Shown here: one piece after another, positions 19,721 through 30,916 of the stretch
Layout of the letters: each line of letters starts with the position of its first letter
Numbering within the stretch: the stretch's first letter is position 1
From: Wolfiporia cocos
Lineage: Eukaryota > Basidiomycota > Agaricomycetes > Polyporales > Phaeolaceae
NCBI GenBank assembly: GCA_029448655.1
Contig: JACCLO010000014.1
Span: 2,232,001 to 2,296,000 of the forward strand
Direction: 5' to 3'
Length of the DNA stretch: 64,000 nt
Notes under the pieces: generated by a model
Databases searched by the model: none
What the model saw: the letters and a program-made list of their open reading frames with translations, nothing else
Told to the model about the DNA's origin: nothing
Made by a program: the position numbers and the translations under genes

Positions 19721-20317
19721 GCCAGTGTGTGGTAAACCTGAAAATATTTCTAAATTAATATCTTGCTAACCAACCATCAAGCCAGTTGCTACCACATTAG
19801 CTGACCAGGAAGGAATGGTGTGGGCACCACAGCAACAAAAATTGTGATGGGCAGGCACTAGTGTTGGATGTATCAGTGAAACCAGGCTAGTGTTAGATGG
19901 TAGGAAGGGCAAAGGTGTTTCAAGGAGGGGTTTGGCAGTCAGCAAGGACATCCAACAAGTCAGCTTTGGAACCAGAGGAGGCAGAGGTTTCAGTATATAA
20001 GTAGTAGATAGCATTCAGGTCAGGCAGGTAATATGCAGCCCAGAGTTCTACCCTTCAGTTATGCTTCAAGTCTCAGTCTCATCTATGACAAAGTCCCATC
20101 CAGCTTGCTTTGGTCCCTAGCTGTGATACTACCACCTTGAGCAGAGATAAGCCAACAGAATTCCCCATTCCTTGGACTTTCAATCCAAACCCACCAGCTA
20201 ACCTCCAAGCAGCTGCAGACCTGACCACTCGCCCTGCACCCTATATCAACCAAGGTTGATCACTTGGCCTAAGCCAATCTGGGCCAAAAAGCTCTGGCTC
20301 TCACCACAGACCACCAT
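19721..20317. other. Intergenic, no gene recognised
   Basis: Unique-looking sequence between the NUMT and the next LTR. No supportable frame or site. Confidence 0.5.
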
Positions 20318-20322
20318 CCCAA

Positions 20323-21577
20323 TGTTATGGGTTGAATACCCATTCGTATATTCGAGTTGCGAATATAGATTGTTCTTCTGCACGTAGTCCAAAGGACGTA
20401 TACAAGACAAATACCCGTTAGATGCCTTCAAGTCCTAGGTGAAGTTCCTAGGAGATTGTTCAATATCCAATACGCGTTAGAGGATATAATCGGTTCGGGT
20501 TGCAAGTCAACTAGAGTATGAGACTTGCCTAAGTCCGAGAAGTCAGTGTGCACTTTGAGGACTTAGTCGTTCGGGTTGCTCGAGAGAAATACTGAGCATA
20601 GTTTCCTACGTTTGAGAACGAGTATAAGACTTCTTGTTTGTACAACAAAGTCGAGCTGAAGAGCCTCAACAATAAGTACATGAGTTTATATACTACGTTA
20701 AGTTCCAGGGGTCAAGTCTGTCCCAGATGTCACCAATACTATCTACGCTATAGTATGAAATGTTTGATAGGTATGTAGTGATATATCCAAAATGATAGAT
20801 AGGAATGCTGATGGCGGTTGAATGCAATCTATCAGCTAACAAATGATAACTATGAAACGAGGGCAGAGTTGGATCTGCCAAAGGTGAAACGTGCCCTATA
20901 CGCTAGTACATGTCACAGACCCACCGGTCTGTGCGACCCTGGCTACAGGGGAACCCCCACAAGCCTCCACAAGGCTATAACCACGCGCAGCAACGTACTC
21001 ATAGGTCCATCTAAGATGCCCAGATGACGAAGGCACAGTCACAGACAAGGAAGTCAAGATGAGGCCCCGGGCCAGCAGCAACACAGACTAATAGCGAGTA
21101 AGGGGAATACCCATTGACTAGAATCTAAGAGATGGGGAATAACCCCGCATCTCGTCGTAATATATACATGGACGTGGTAACTACGAGTCTAGCCCTAAAG
21201 ATATGGCCTGTGCACAGTATCTAGCGGGTCAGATGACAAGTAACATACATGTAACTACTGTGACCATAAGTGACTGTACCTGAGGCGCGCTCTACCCTAC
21301 AGCGCTAAACTACTGAGTCAGATGATCTAGACGACATGAAACGGAGCACTGGAGGTAGTTGAGGACCAGAGAGGTGCACGTGCACCTAGCGGCACCCATA
21401 AATCCTATAACGAGGGATGTCAGAACCCCCCACCGGGAATTCTGTGACAGTACAACTGGGGATGCACCCAGTAGAATCACGAATAGCCAGGGGGGTTGGT
21501 TGTGCAACAAGTCCCTGTATCATATTCGCCCAATGGTGAGTTTTGCCAGCGTCCAAAAAATCGAAATAACCGTAACA
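20323..21577 (-). mobile_element. Solo LTR, family A, with one nested LTR
   Basis: Ends TGTTATGGGTTGAA and GAAATAACCGTAACA carry an exact duplication CCCAA (20,318-20,322 and 21,578-21,582). Removing the nested LTR at 20,911-21,449 and its 5-bp duplication leaves 711 bp, matching the 708-bp reference. Confidence 0.9.
20911..21449 (-). mobile_element. Nested solo LTR, superfamily C (539 bp)
   Basis: Runs from TGTCACAGACCC to GGGAATTCTGTGACA with exact duplication GTACA (20,906-20,910 and 21,450-21,454) inside the family A LTR. On the minus strand TATATATTACG precedes a stem (GAGATG-GGG / CCCC-ATCTC around 21,128-21,153). It is closest to the LTR at 10,956-11,523. Confidence 0.88.
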
Positions 21578-21667
21578 CCCAACGACTTCACCGACTTGCC
21601 CACACAGTCTAGCTGACTTGGACACTAGGCTGGTCACTTAACCCTAGTGGCTTGGTACTGAACAATC

Positions 21668-22214
21668 TGACACCATTGGAACTACCTATTTCTGACCACT
21701 CCCTGCTGAGCTGCTTGCTTAGTATCCACCAATTTGGTCAGAAGCCTTGGTAATACCAGAAACTTGGGAGTGTGAATGGCTTGCCCCTCGTATACCCCTC
21801 AGCACAGTGGTGACTGAGTTGGTATAACCACTAGCTACCCTGGAGAGGCCCTAGCCCAGCAACCCCATTCTGTTTTGGTGGGCAGACCCTCTGCTAGCAC
21901 ATCAACACCCCCATGATGAGAATAACCAGTCTGGGGTGTAAGCCCCAGATGATGCTGCCTATATACATGCTGGATGCCAGTTCTCACTGTGAGAGTATCT
22001 ACCATGAACTACTTCTCACAGTGGGAGAGTGTATTCTAAACTACTTCGCACAGTGGGAAAGGGTTTGTAAGTATCAGCAGAGTCCATGTGACCTAAGATG
22101 ATGTAAGTATTATAAGATATGAACACTATCTACAAGTAACATGACTACTGCATAAGGTCCTGAGTTCGACCCAGGGGGTGGTAAGTGTTTGATGCCATAG
22201 AATAATCTGTGACA
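21668..22214 (-). mobile_element. Probable superfamily C LTR, older
   Basis: On the minus strand TGTCACAGATTATTC starts at 22,214. A TATATAGGCAGC promoter precedes the stem TCTGGGG-CTTACA-CCCCAGA (about 21,932-21,952 on the plus strand), as in other copies. The other end TGACACC at 21,668 is flanked by CAATC against CAAGT at 22,215-22,219, a 3-of-5 match, so the boundaries are less certain. Confidence 0.5.
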
Positions 22215-22597
22215 CAAGTACCTATATAATAGACAAGTGTATCTATGGTACATGAGTGGCTGCACTGTATGAATGTCAAGAGGGAGACTCACTGGCTTCA
22301 GTGCGACTATAGGGGAGCAACTGAAGCCAGGCTACACTACAGAAGTGGGTACCTGATGTGCAAAAATCATTACTGTAAAGTACCCAAACAGAAGACAAAC
22401 ATTGATGGGGGCACACCACTGGCACATCACCAATGCAAGTCTCATGGGTGCAAGCACCTCTCTGTGATCATGGCTTCCAGGGTGCTCTGAGATGCCCAGC
22501 ATTTGAGCTTGTATGTTAATATCTGGAGCAGGCACTCTACCATATTCTTGAAGCTCATATTTGCACTTGCTGGCATCTGATATCTGGAGTCAGAAAC

Positions 22598-22966
22598 TTG
22601 TGTGAGCTTCAGGAGCAATTACCAGAGGCACTTTGCACCCTTGCATCCCTTCTTATTAAAGAACATGCTGGTGCAAATACTATCACTATATTGAAAAGTG
22701 ATCCAAATGGGGCAGATGAACTACAGATACAGGCATCCAGTTTCATGCACAACACATTCCAATATGTTGTCCTGGATCATGCTATTAAATATGGTGATAT
22801 TGGCATTATGGAAGGGATGGTCCCACACCTTCTATTTCACTTCATAGGTGGCCGCAATTCCAATTATACAATTGAGTGCCTAGAGTTACTCCAAGGCCTA
22901 CATAAGGACATTGGCAAAATGCGAACTCTCATATCTAGACTGTCAACTATTGTGATTACCAGTTGA
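22598..22966 (+). pseudogene. DUF6589-type transposon protein fragment
   Basis: The frame contains HAIKYGDIGIMEGMVPHLL, FIGGRNSNYTIECLELLQGL and HKDIGKM. This matches, from memory, the C-terminal signature of DUF6589 proteins, which are abundant in agaricomycete genomes and thought to belong to transposable elements. Only about 120 of the usual several hundred residues are present, with no upstream continuation in frame, so it is a relic. No terminal repeats could be assigned to it. Confidence 0.6.
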
Positions 22967-24309
22967 TTAGATATACAAATATATTAGCAAATACTATGTG
23001 TGGGGTGATGGCAGGATCAATGAGGACAGAAACTTGAACTGCAGGATTGCCAAGGACAGGAGTAGTATTGGCAGGATCAATGAGGATGTCAATGTCAATG
23101 GCAGTACTAACAAGGACAGGAACATCATTGGCAGGATCAAGACACATGCTTTTACTTAGTTATATGCAGATCAGTACAGCCCTAGCTTAGTTCCTCTAAA
23201 TCACAAAGTACACAAAACAGAACCATATCCATGTTTTAATGTGCTACATGCGTTAACTACAACCACTGTAAGGATTGAATGAATATACATAAAATGAGAA
23301 GGCATCTGCATGCAGCGGGGTGGCATCTGAGCATGCACAGTATAGTCATGATGTGGCTCCTATCCAATTTAGCAAGTCTCTTACTCAATCAGGCAACATC
23401 TTCATCATAGTCTCTTACTTGATCAGGCAACATCTTCATCATACATTGTAATCTGTCACACTTTCACTTGGCTCTCAAAACTTGGAGTTAAATGCTAGCT
23501 CTCAATGTGTTTGACATGTTTGTCCTTCTCTCCCTCAACCCATGCAGTGTCCTCTCAACACCCAGGCTCAGCCTGTCACCCATGCATACCTATGTAACTT
23601 ACCCTGTCTGCCTCTCTCTCTCTTGTCTCTTTTTCTCTTCTCTTGATGCCACTTGTTATGGTTTTTGCCTGTGACCCTGCCTGCTCATTGCATGTGCATC
23701 TCTTCCCTTGCTATCTCCCTCTGCATGCTCTATGATGCCCCGGTTAACTCTACTGTCATTATGCTTACAGGAATGCATGCCATAACAGACACAAAATGCT
23801 GAAAACGCCCACCTGGGCACTACTTGACCTCAATATCTGGTGTGTCAACTGTCATTTCTACTCCCTATACCATATATATGCACTGTTCCACTCTGCAATG
23901 CTGACCATTGAGTGTGCCACAGTGTCACAGTTTCTGCAACATGAGGTATAGCATGGAGTGGTCACATGACTTGTTGTATAGTAACATAGAAGCCACCAGT
24001 TAACATTAGCATTATGTAGCATATTAAGTAAGCATTCCATTAGACTATTCTTAGGTAGCACTCGGGCCACTTTAGGGTAGTCTCTTAGGTAGTGGTGCAC
24101 TGCATGTACTTAAGCTCTAGAAGTCTGAGGTAGGGATTATGTGCGAAAGCACTGCTGGCTGATCAACAATATAGGCAGGCGAGATGGGTTCTCAGGCAGA
24201 TAGCAGACATTAAAGTATGGGCCTAACTCAATAACTGACAGTCTGCGGGGGTAACCCCATTCAGGTCACACATAGGTCACAAGGCCCCAGTATCAATTAT
24301 CTCCATAAA
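22967..24309. other. CG-poor repeat-derived stretch
   Basis: Very few CG dinucleotides. It holds loose repeats of GGCAGGATCAATGAGGA (about 23,010-23,145), a tandem duplication of a unit ending AGGCAACATCTTCATCAT (about 23,378-23,442), and a probable decayed superfamily C LTR starting TGTCACAGTTTC at 23,923 with GGTCACATGAC at about 23,960 but no confirmed end. No gene. Confidence 0.45.
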
Positions 24310-24567
24310 TTGCACCCAGCTATACCAGTCATTCAGGCTGTATCAACTCACATGAGAAGTGAGTTTACAACTTGGAAACATTACAAAAGACACACCTCTC
24401 CTGGAGACAAGCAAGGAATAAACCAATTAGATCAAGCGTACAGCACCTCCAAGCTTCATGTAACACATCTGCTGCATCAAGCTCCTCCACACAATGAAGC
24501 TGGTACATACTATGATGATGGGATTCTCACACTGAACAAGACCATGACACGTTGGGTTGATGCTTAG
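24310..24567 (+). pseudogene. Unrecognised ORF relic at the compartment boundary
   Basis: An open frame of about 85 codons includes KQGINQLDQAYSTSKLH and YYDDGILTLNKTMTRWVDA, and protein-like sequence continues in another frame (ERSTEQDWDSIIYNRYMR). The shift suggests a decayed transposon protein. I do not recognise the family. Confidence 0.25.
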
Positions 24568-24660
24568 ACTTTTGAGCGATCTACTGAACAAGACTGGGAC
24601 TCTATCATTTACAATCGCTACATGCGCGTGGCAAACGCAGTCGAGAATATTCTTCATATC

Positions 24661-26754
24661 TTACGCTGTACCGTTCCGAGCTCGCGTCCTCGTCTGCACC
24701 GCGCGACGCGCAGAACCTACGAGGTCCATCCGCTGTATCCTCTTTCCCATCGGTATCTTCGACGGCCGTGGCGGCGATGCCGCCCCGGCAGCAGGTTGCG
24801 TCTTGGCCGTTCCCTGCACCTTTCCACGCGGGCTCGTCGTAAATGTGAACGTCGCCGCGTTCGTGGTGTCGACGAGCACGGGACGCGAGATCGACAGCCG
24901 GCGCATCGCCTTCTTGAGCACAGGCAGGCGGGACTTGTCCGGGCTCGGCGTCGTACCGCGTGCACGCGCCCGCGCGGGCGACGGCGTGCAGGCGTCGTGG
25001 TGCATCACGATGACCAGCTCCTCGTCCGAGTCGGGTGTGGCTGCGTGAGTTGAAGTAGCGGCTGACTCTATGTGTGCTTCGATCGCGGTAGACCTGACGG
25101 GCGTCATTGGCTCTGACGGGGACGACTCTGAAGAGGACGACGTAGAGGAGATCGTGGGGAGGAGCACAAACGCCGGCTCCGCCGCGGGCCCTTCCGAGGC
25201 TTCGTCAATGTATCCCAATCGCGCGACTGACGACACCGTTGTGGCTATCTTCTCCGCCGCATCCCTCTTGACATCGGGCTCCTGGGTCGCATTCGGTACA
25301 GCTACCACCTCCACGCGCCGCCTCTTTGACCGGGAAGGCATGCTGCTAGAAGATGCGGATGCATCCAGGTCTGTCTTCTTGGACCCTGAGGCAAAAAGAG
25401 ACATGTTCTGTGACAACGAGCGAGAGAGGACCGAAGACAGAGGAAAGGAGATCGAGGAACGGCGCAGGCGTTGTGAGTGGCTTGCACGGAATATCTCGCT
25501 AGCCATGGGTGTGCGCTGGGAATATACGCTGGCAACAGAGTGAGATGCAGTCATCGCCGCTGTAGGCGTGGTTGCCGAGTCTGAGATCACAGCAAGCTCA
25601 GTCGAGGCAGCCAGAGGGATACCAAGGTCGGCAAGGGAGCAAGCAAGAGACGCAAACGTCGCCAGTGCAGAAGGCAGAGAGACTGCAAGAGAGACCGGAC
25701 GAGGATCTTCAACTACGGCGTGTTGGCTCGAGAGCAGGATATCATCATCTGCAATATTATCACTGTCGTCAACGGGACGGATCGCACTCTGCCTTCTCTC
25801 CTTTAATTTAATAACCGCAAGTTGACGAGTGTCGGATAATTCCTCGACCACAGAGGAGATGTCCGACGGTGACGGTGTGACCGTGTTCGCGTGCCCTCCG
25901 CTCTCCTTCGCCTTGTCCTTCCAGAAACTGGCGCGTTTTCTCCAGTCCCTCGCGTCACTCCTGGCCTTGAGTGTGCAACGCACCTGCGCTGCGTAATCCT
26001 CCGGCGTACGCGGCCCCATTACTGGTTCGAGCAGTGATGCCCATACGCTGTCCGGCCTACTGACGGCCTCGCGGATCGCAGCAACCAGTGCAACCTCGGC
26101 TTCTGCACCGCCCGATAGCGCCTGATATGCACGGTCCATCACGGGCTTGTGCGCGCCAACCGCGATCATGAGCTCAATAAACTTGCGGTGCCGGAGACGC
26201 TCTGCAGTGAGCGCCGCATTCTCCGCCGCGAGGACGCGCGCGCGATCGTCCGCGCCGGGGCTGGTGAGCGCAGCGTGCAGCGCGCGCTGCGTGTCGATCA
26301 GATTCGCGCGAAGGGCTGCCGCGTCCGCGTCCATCTTCGCGTTCGCATCACGCGCAGTCTGCAGGGCGGTACGCTCGTTCCGAAGCGCACCCTCGAGGGC
26401 CGGAATGCGCTTGTTGGCCTTGTACTGGAAAGCAAGGGCGGCCTCAAGCTCTCGGATGCGCTGATGGAGTTCCGCGAAGACCGAGTGAGAAGCAGGTACA
26501 ACTTGTGTAGGTTTGGTGCCATGGACAACCACGGTCTGAGTTGGGAGAGGGTGAGTGATAGAGACGGGTACAGCAGAAATGAAAGGGGCGAAGACATCTG
26601 GAGAGTCAGCCGCAGCGAGTACAAGCTCATCGAGGCCATCCGCGGACGCCGGTCGAGGGACAAGCGTGGCCATGGGCTCGGGGATCAACTCCGCGAGCGC
26701 GCTTTCCGACTTGACGCGGCGATGGAAGAGGTTTGAAAGGCTAAGGAAGCGCAT
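24661..26754 (-). CDS. Long hypothetical protein with coiled coil and Ser-rich tail
   Basis: A single uninterrupted exon of 697 codons; I chose the ATG at 26,754 (MRFLSLSNLFHRRVKSES) because the frame above it has only a non-ATG start. Roughly residues 75-200 are rich in Glu, Arg, Ala and Leu with heptad-like spacing (HQRIRELEAALAFQYK, RHRKFIELMIAV), consistent with a coiled coil. A conserved-looking block follows (SRPDSVWASLLEPVMGPRTP, SDARDWRKRASFWKDKAKE). The second half is Ser/Ala/Pro-rich and low complexity, with basic patches (PSRSKRRRVEVV) that could be nuclear localisation signals. I do not recognise a named domain. High GC and consistent codon use mark it as a real host gene and the first of the gene-dense half. 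Confidence 0.75.
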   Translation of the reverse strand: MRFLSLSNLFHRRVKSESALAELIPEPMATLVPRPASADGLDELVLAAADSPDVFAPFISAVPVSITHPLPTQTVVVHGTKPTQVVPASHSVFAELHQRIRELEAALAFQYKANKRIPALEGALRNERTALQTARDANAKMDADAAALRANLIDTQRALHAALTSPGADDRARVLAAENAALTAERLRHRKFIELMIAVGAHKPVMDRAYQALSGGAEAEVALVAAIREAVSRPDSVWASLLEPVMGPRTPEDYAAQVRCTLKARSDARDWRKRASFWKDKAKESGGHANTVTPSPSDISSVVEELSDTRQLAVIKLKERRQSAIRPVDDSDNIADDDILLSSQHAVVEDPRPVSLAVSLPSALATFASLACSLADLGIPLAASTELAVISDSATTPTAAMTASHSVASVYSQRTPMASEIFRASHSQRLRRSSISFPLSSVLSRSLSQNMSLFASGSKKTDLDASASSSSMPSRSKRRRVEVVAVPNATQEPDVKRDAAEKIATTVSSVARLGYIDEASEGPAAEPAFVLLPTISSTSSSSESSPSEPMTPVRSTAIEAHIESAATSTHAATPDSDEELVIVMHHDACTPSPARARARGTTPSPDKSRLPVLKKAMRRLSISRPVLVDTTNAATFTFTTSPRGKVQGTAKTQPAAGAASPPRPSKIPMGKRIQRMDLVGSARRAVQTRTRARNGTA

Positions 26755-28546
26755 GAGTCGAATTTGCACTAAGGTAATTGATGAATGAACGCGAGCAATT
26801 CAGCGATCAGCTCTTTAATGTTGAGCTTAACGAGGCTGACATGTTGTGTCAGCCTCGGCTGTCAAGGTCAGCATCAATGGACGATGTCAGCCGCAGCTAT
26901 CACGACGGATCATAGGGTCTTCAGTAGTGCCTGTAAGCATCACCACGCACAGTGACTTCCTTCCTGCAGGAGCAATCAAGAGCGGGTACCGATTGCTAGT
27001 GAAGTATTGCAGCCTAGCCTGAGTGTTGTAGACTGATCGAACGTACAATTGTACCGCAGAGTCTCATCTCCCAAGAGAAAAGAGCCGTAGAAACCAGAAC
27101 GAAGCATATATACCGGCAGAGCATATGTAAATGTACCGCGAACCTCGACGATGACGATAGATCGCTCTGATCATGACTTTCGGCTGAGTGCCGTCTTCGG
27201 TCATATCCTATTCATGCTTACGTAATACAGGTCAATAAAGCGGAGGAGTACTTCGTCGTGCCTTACATTGCTATTGCTAGCCTGATCATACTGAGTGCTG
27301 GTACTGAACCATGGAATAATACGGTAAGTGCACACCACGGCGAGTATCTGCGCTCATATACTATGAACGTGTAATAGATAGATGGCTTGATGAATGCTGT
27401 TCAATGGTATTTGCGTGTGGCACGCAGCAGAACGATTTGGCCTATCCAACTAAGGGACAGAGCTATGCACGGTTGTTATCAGCTTTGCTTTTGAGGCCGG
27501 TGATCAATCTTCCAGGTAACTAACAGTACAGTATGACCTAAGTCATAAAGACATGGAATAGGATCAGCGGGTTGCAACCTCACACCTGGCCGTGAAGCTC
27601 GTCATGCTGCCGTATCTGGAAGGCAAATGGCCATACTCAAGCATATGCTCTGTTCTGTGTACCATGATGCGCATCGCGTATCGCCAGCCATTTTTGGCCG
27701 ACACGGTCAATTACTTCCTCCCTTTTGATCCGCCTATAACCTCTCCTTTGTCACGTGACTCCTCTCCTCCAATACATATCGTCGCACGCGTATGCCGCTG
27801 TGTCTCTTATTCTGCGTTAACGCAGACGCGATGACCGACAGAGATGTCGTATGGTCGGTGCGGGTTCCGTGTGCGGACAGACGCGTACGTGCATTTTGAT
27901 TGCGCTCAGGTCCCCACGCTTATCGTTATTCTCATCGGGCTGTGGGCGTATCGACTCTGACCATAAAGATAGTTTTTAAACTCAATTCTGGAGGACCGGG
28001 GTGATAGTTGGCGGTGTGTTTTGGAATTGCGGACGAAATGGCGAAGAGGCAGCATGATGAGAAGGTTTACGGCCGCGCTTTCTCTTCTGGCAGCGAATGA
28101 ATTGTATCCGCATCTCCTTTCCGGACGCGTGCATTCTACTCGTGGTCATACGTGCATCATGTACGGCTGATATTGCAGCATTGGCGAATAGCACGGAGAC
28201 GATACCATCTCGACCGCACACTGTGAGTATACATCCAATCCGAGGTATGGTTCGCAACATATCGCCGGGAAAGCACAGATGCACGTACGTCAACCAGTGC
28301 GCGATAGTAAATGATCGTTCCTGTCGACTGGCAGGTAAACTCCACTTTGGGATTGGCCGGGATCATCTTGTGATAGGGCCGGTCATGCTTCCCAAGCCCT
28401 CGAAATAGTTTTTGAAAGCGCGTGCCTACTGCGGATTACGGAACGACCCCTCTCTGTGACTCTGGTCAAGGCGTATACTGATCGGAAAACAACGGCACTG
28501 CCAGTGATTATGTTATTGAAGCAATTATTGTCTGCCTTCGGAGACG
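26755..28546. other. Intergenic, no gene supported
   Basis: 5' flank of the coiled-coil gene followed by unique sequence. Several short frames (for example 27,982-28,293) overlap on both strands and none resembles a protein family. Confidence 0.45.
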
Positions 28547-28551
28547 GACTG

Positions 28552-28730
28552 TGTTGACAAACGGCGGCCATAGTCACCCAGCCAGCCACGTCAATTACTG
28601 ACCACCACTCGGGATTTAGGTACAAACGAGCGAAGGTACGCTACGCTAGTACCACCCCTTTTATACCGTTGTTAACCACAGCAGGCGGCGCAGCTCGCTT
28701 AACCGCGCGCCTCCGGCTATTCCGCCAACA
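28552..28730 (+). mobile_element. Miniature LTR-like element D, copy 3 (179 bp)
   Basis: TGTTGACAAACGG ... TATTCCGCCAACA with exact duplication GACTG (28,547-28,551 and 28,731-28,735). Closely similar to the copies at 13,630 and 14,677, but inside the gene-dense half, showing the family is not confined to the transposon block. Confidence 0.85.
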
Positions 28731-28735
28731 GACTG

Positions 28736-29594
28736 GTGCGGACAGACTCTACAACAGTCTTCCGGGGGCGGTCACCGTTCTAGCTCCTGAAAGTTTCGCC
28801 TTATCTCCCTTCTATTTCACAGAACTGCCGACGAAGCACTTCGCCTCAAGGCTGCGCATTGGATCCCGAGATGAAATTCCGTAGAATATAGTGAGTCACA
28901 TTGATTGCATATACCGCTCACCGACGACCCCTGAGCCAACCCTGCAAAACAAAATAACAGATCCCGCTTGGGCATCTGTGCACCGATTTGAAGGCAAGTT
29001 CAATGGGTGTTTGAGGTCTAGACTCACCAATTTGACCGTGGATGGGGGGTAATCTCACTTCGAATGCTTCGCTCATATTTGTAATCCCTCGACTTTGCTG
29101 AAACTAGGGTTATGACTTATCGCATCATTGCATCATACCGAGGAAACGCGCCATTCTTGAGCCACAATGGTACTCCATTGCTCTCGTAGCCATGACTTCA
29201 TTCCTTTCGCTCGTAGTGCTTTTTTGCTTCTGCAAGAGGCGCGATCGCACCTCGTATCGTTTACCCATCTTCCCATGGCTCTGCTGACACGAAGATTGGA
29301 AGCGCTGCTTCTCTAGGCAATATCCAGATGAGGTGACTGTGATCTTTCATATCACATTCATTTTGGACTTCGCCGACTCTTGGCTATCGAGGTCGACCAA
29401 ACATGTTCAGCATCGTGCAATCAATCTCGCTTCTATATTCCGTGATCGCAGTTTCTGCGGCAAAGACTACCCGACCACGGCGTGAATTCCGGATGGAAGC
29501 TGTGCGAGATGATTCCTTATTGCGAATACACCGAGTGGTCAAAAAGCATTTACAGCCGAAGCCTATTGTTTGCCAACACCCACCACCGCTGGCT
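28736..29594. other. Intergenic, upstream of the acyltransferase pair
   Basis: No gene recognised. An in-frame upstream extension of the next gene to 29,403 exists but lacks any counterpart in its paralogue. Confidence 0.4.
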
Positions 29595-30916
29595 ATGGAG
29601 ATCGACCATCGCCCAACACTACCCGTACTACCTACACTACTGGTCTTGAATGCGACCACATCCAGCCTCATCGCTCTCAGGCTGCGATGGCCGATCCGCC
29701 TGGCAGCATTCGTGTCATACACATGCATTCTTGGTCTGGCATACCAATGCACGACGAGGAACATGCATCGCGACTATGTGATGGGCTGTTCGCTCGCAAA
29801 CCAATTTCTACATGCATTCCATCTGCTCTGGTTGACAGATCCATTGATGGAGCTCCATCATGAACGCGACCATGTGCACCCGTCTCAGCTCTCCTTCATA
29901 CGACGGATATACTGGGCGCTATGCACGCTGTACAGCTACCGTGGCGTCGGCTGGAATTATCAGGTCTGAGTCTTGTTGGCTAATGCGTGTCTCGCTTGCG
30001 TGGTGCTGACGATCTGTACTATGCAGGTGGCCAATGTGCCGGAGAGAATTAAGACGCCGAAATGGAGGTTTGCGTTACAGAAGCTGTCAAGCGCACTTCG
30101 GTGCTACGTCTTCATAGACGCTATACAACTCTATATCCTCCACACCAACCCGCAGGATCGTCTTCAACATTGCCTTTATGGTCTTGCGAGATTCTCCACC
30201 ATGTACGCGTTCCTAGCGCTATACTACGCTCTATTTGCCACAGTGTCTGTGACTATCGGCCTGTCTGAGCCGCGGGATTGGCCGGCCGTCTTTGGTAAAT
30301 GGTCGGATGCCTACACCATTCGAAGATTCTGGGGGTGAGTGAGCATACCCCTTGACCACTACCTCCGTTCACACTTCTCATTGCGTCATAGACGCACATA
30401 TCATCAGATGATCCGTCGAGTGAGTTCAAACGTATCCTCTTATCTTACTCGAGACTCACCATCTGAATGTAACAGTACACGACGTCGACGGGCAAGTGGG
30501 CATGTCGCCTGCTTGGCCTCAAGCCTGGCACGTGGGCGTCGTCATATACACAGCTTTATGTCGGCTTCGCTGTCTCAGGCCTCATGCACTGTGGAGGAGA
30601 CCTCATGGTACGGCCGTCAATATATGGTGCATCGCTCACATACTTTATCGCGCAAGCTGTGGCAATTTCGGTGGAGGATGCCATCATTGACGTGGCAAAG
30701 CGAACGAGGCTCGGGTGTCCCGAGCTGCTTACGCGCTGTCTCGGGTACGCATGGGTCTTTCTATGGCTTGGGATTTCCACTCCATGGCTGTTCAATTGGA
30801 CGATTCAAGCGGGGGTATCAGACAAACAACGCCTCCCATTCTCACTCATTGAAATGGGATTCTGGGGCTTGATTACTGGATCAATCAAGTTTGCATCGGT
30901 CGTGCATTCGTTGTGA
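29595..30916 (+). CDS. Wax-synthase-like membrane O-acyltransferase 1
   Basis: Exons 29,595-29,963, 30,027-30,334, 30,392-30,419 and 30,476-30,916 give 381 residues. The protein is hydrophobic with several membrane spans. It carries the family signatures TIRRFWGRTYHQMIRR (the RFWG-W/Y-HQ block) and GFAVSGLMHCGGD, whose histidine is in the position of the catalytic His of wax-synthase-type acyltransferases. In fungi this family includes ER-membrane acetyl- or acyltransferases that decorate terpenoids or sterols; the substrate here is unknown. I chose the ATG at 29,595 because it aligns with the start of the paralogue downstream. The three introns fall at the same positions and phases as in that paralogue, showing tandem duplication. 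No other biosynthetic gene lies beside them. Confidence 0.82.

Noticed and set aside
22140..22214. tRNA-like B box (GAGTTCGACCC)
   Set aside because: No acceptor or anticodon stem. The same motif appears inverted in the 5' part of the LTR at 6,843, so it belongs to superfamily C LTRs.
23923..24240. Another intact solo LTR
   Set aside because: The TGTCAC start and internal GGTCACATGAC motif fit, but no second terminus with a matching 5-bp duplication could be found.
24557..25053. Open frames on the plus strand over the coiled-coil gene
   Set aside because: They overlap the 3' part of the long minus-strand gene and have Arg-rich, low-complexity translations typical of shadow frames in GC-rich coding DNA.
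29403..29594. In-frame N-terminal extension of acyltransferase 1
   Set aside because: The paralogue starts at the position equivalent to 29,595 and has no counterpart to the extension, so it is more likely 5' untranslated sequence.
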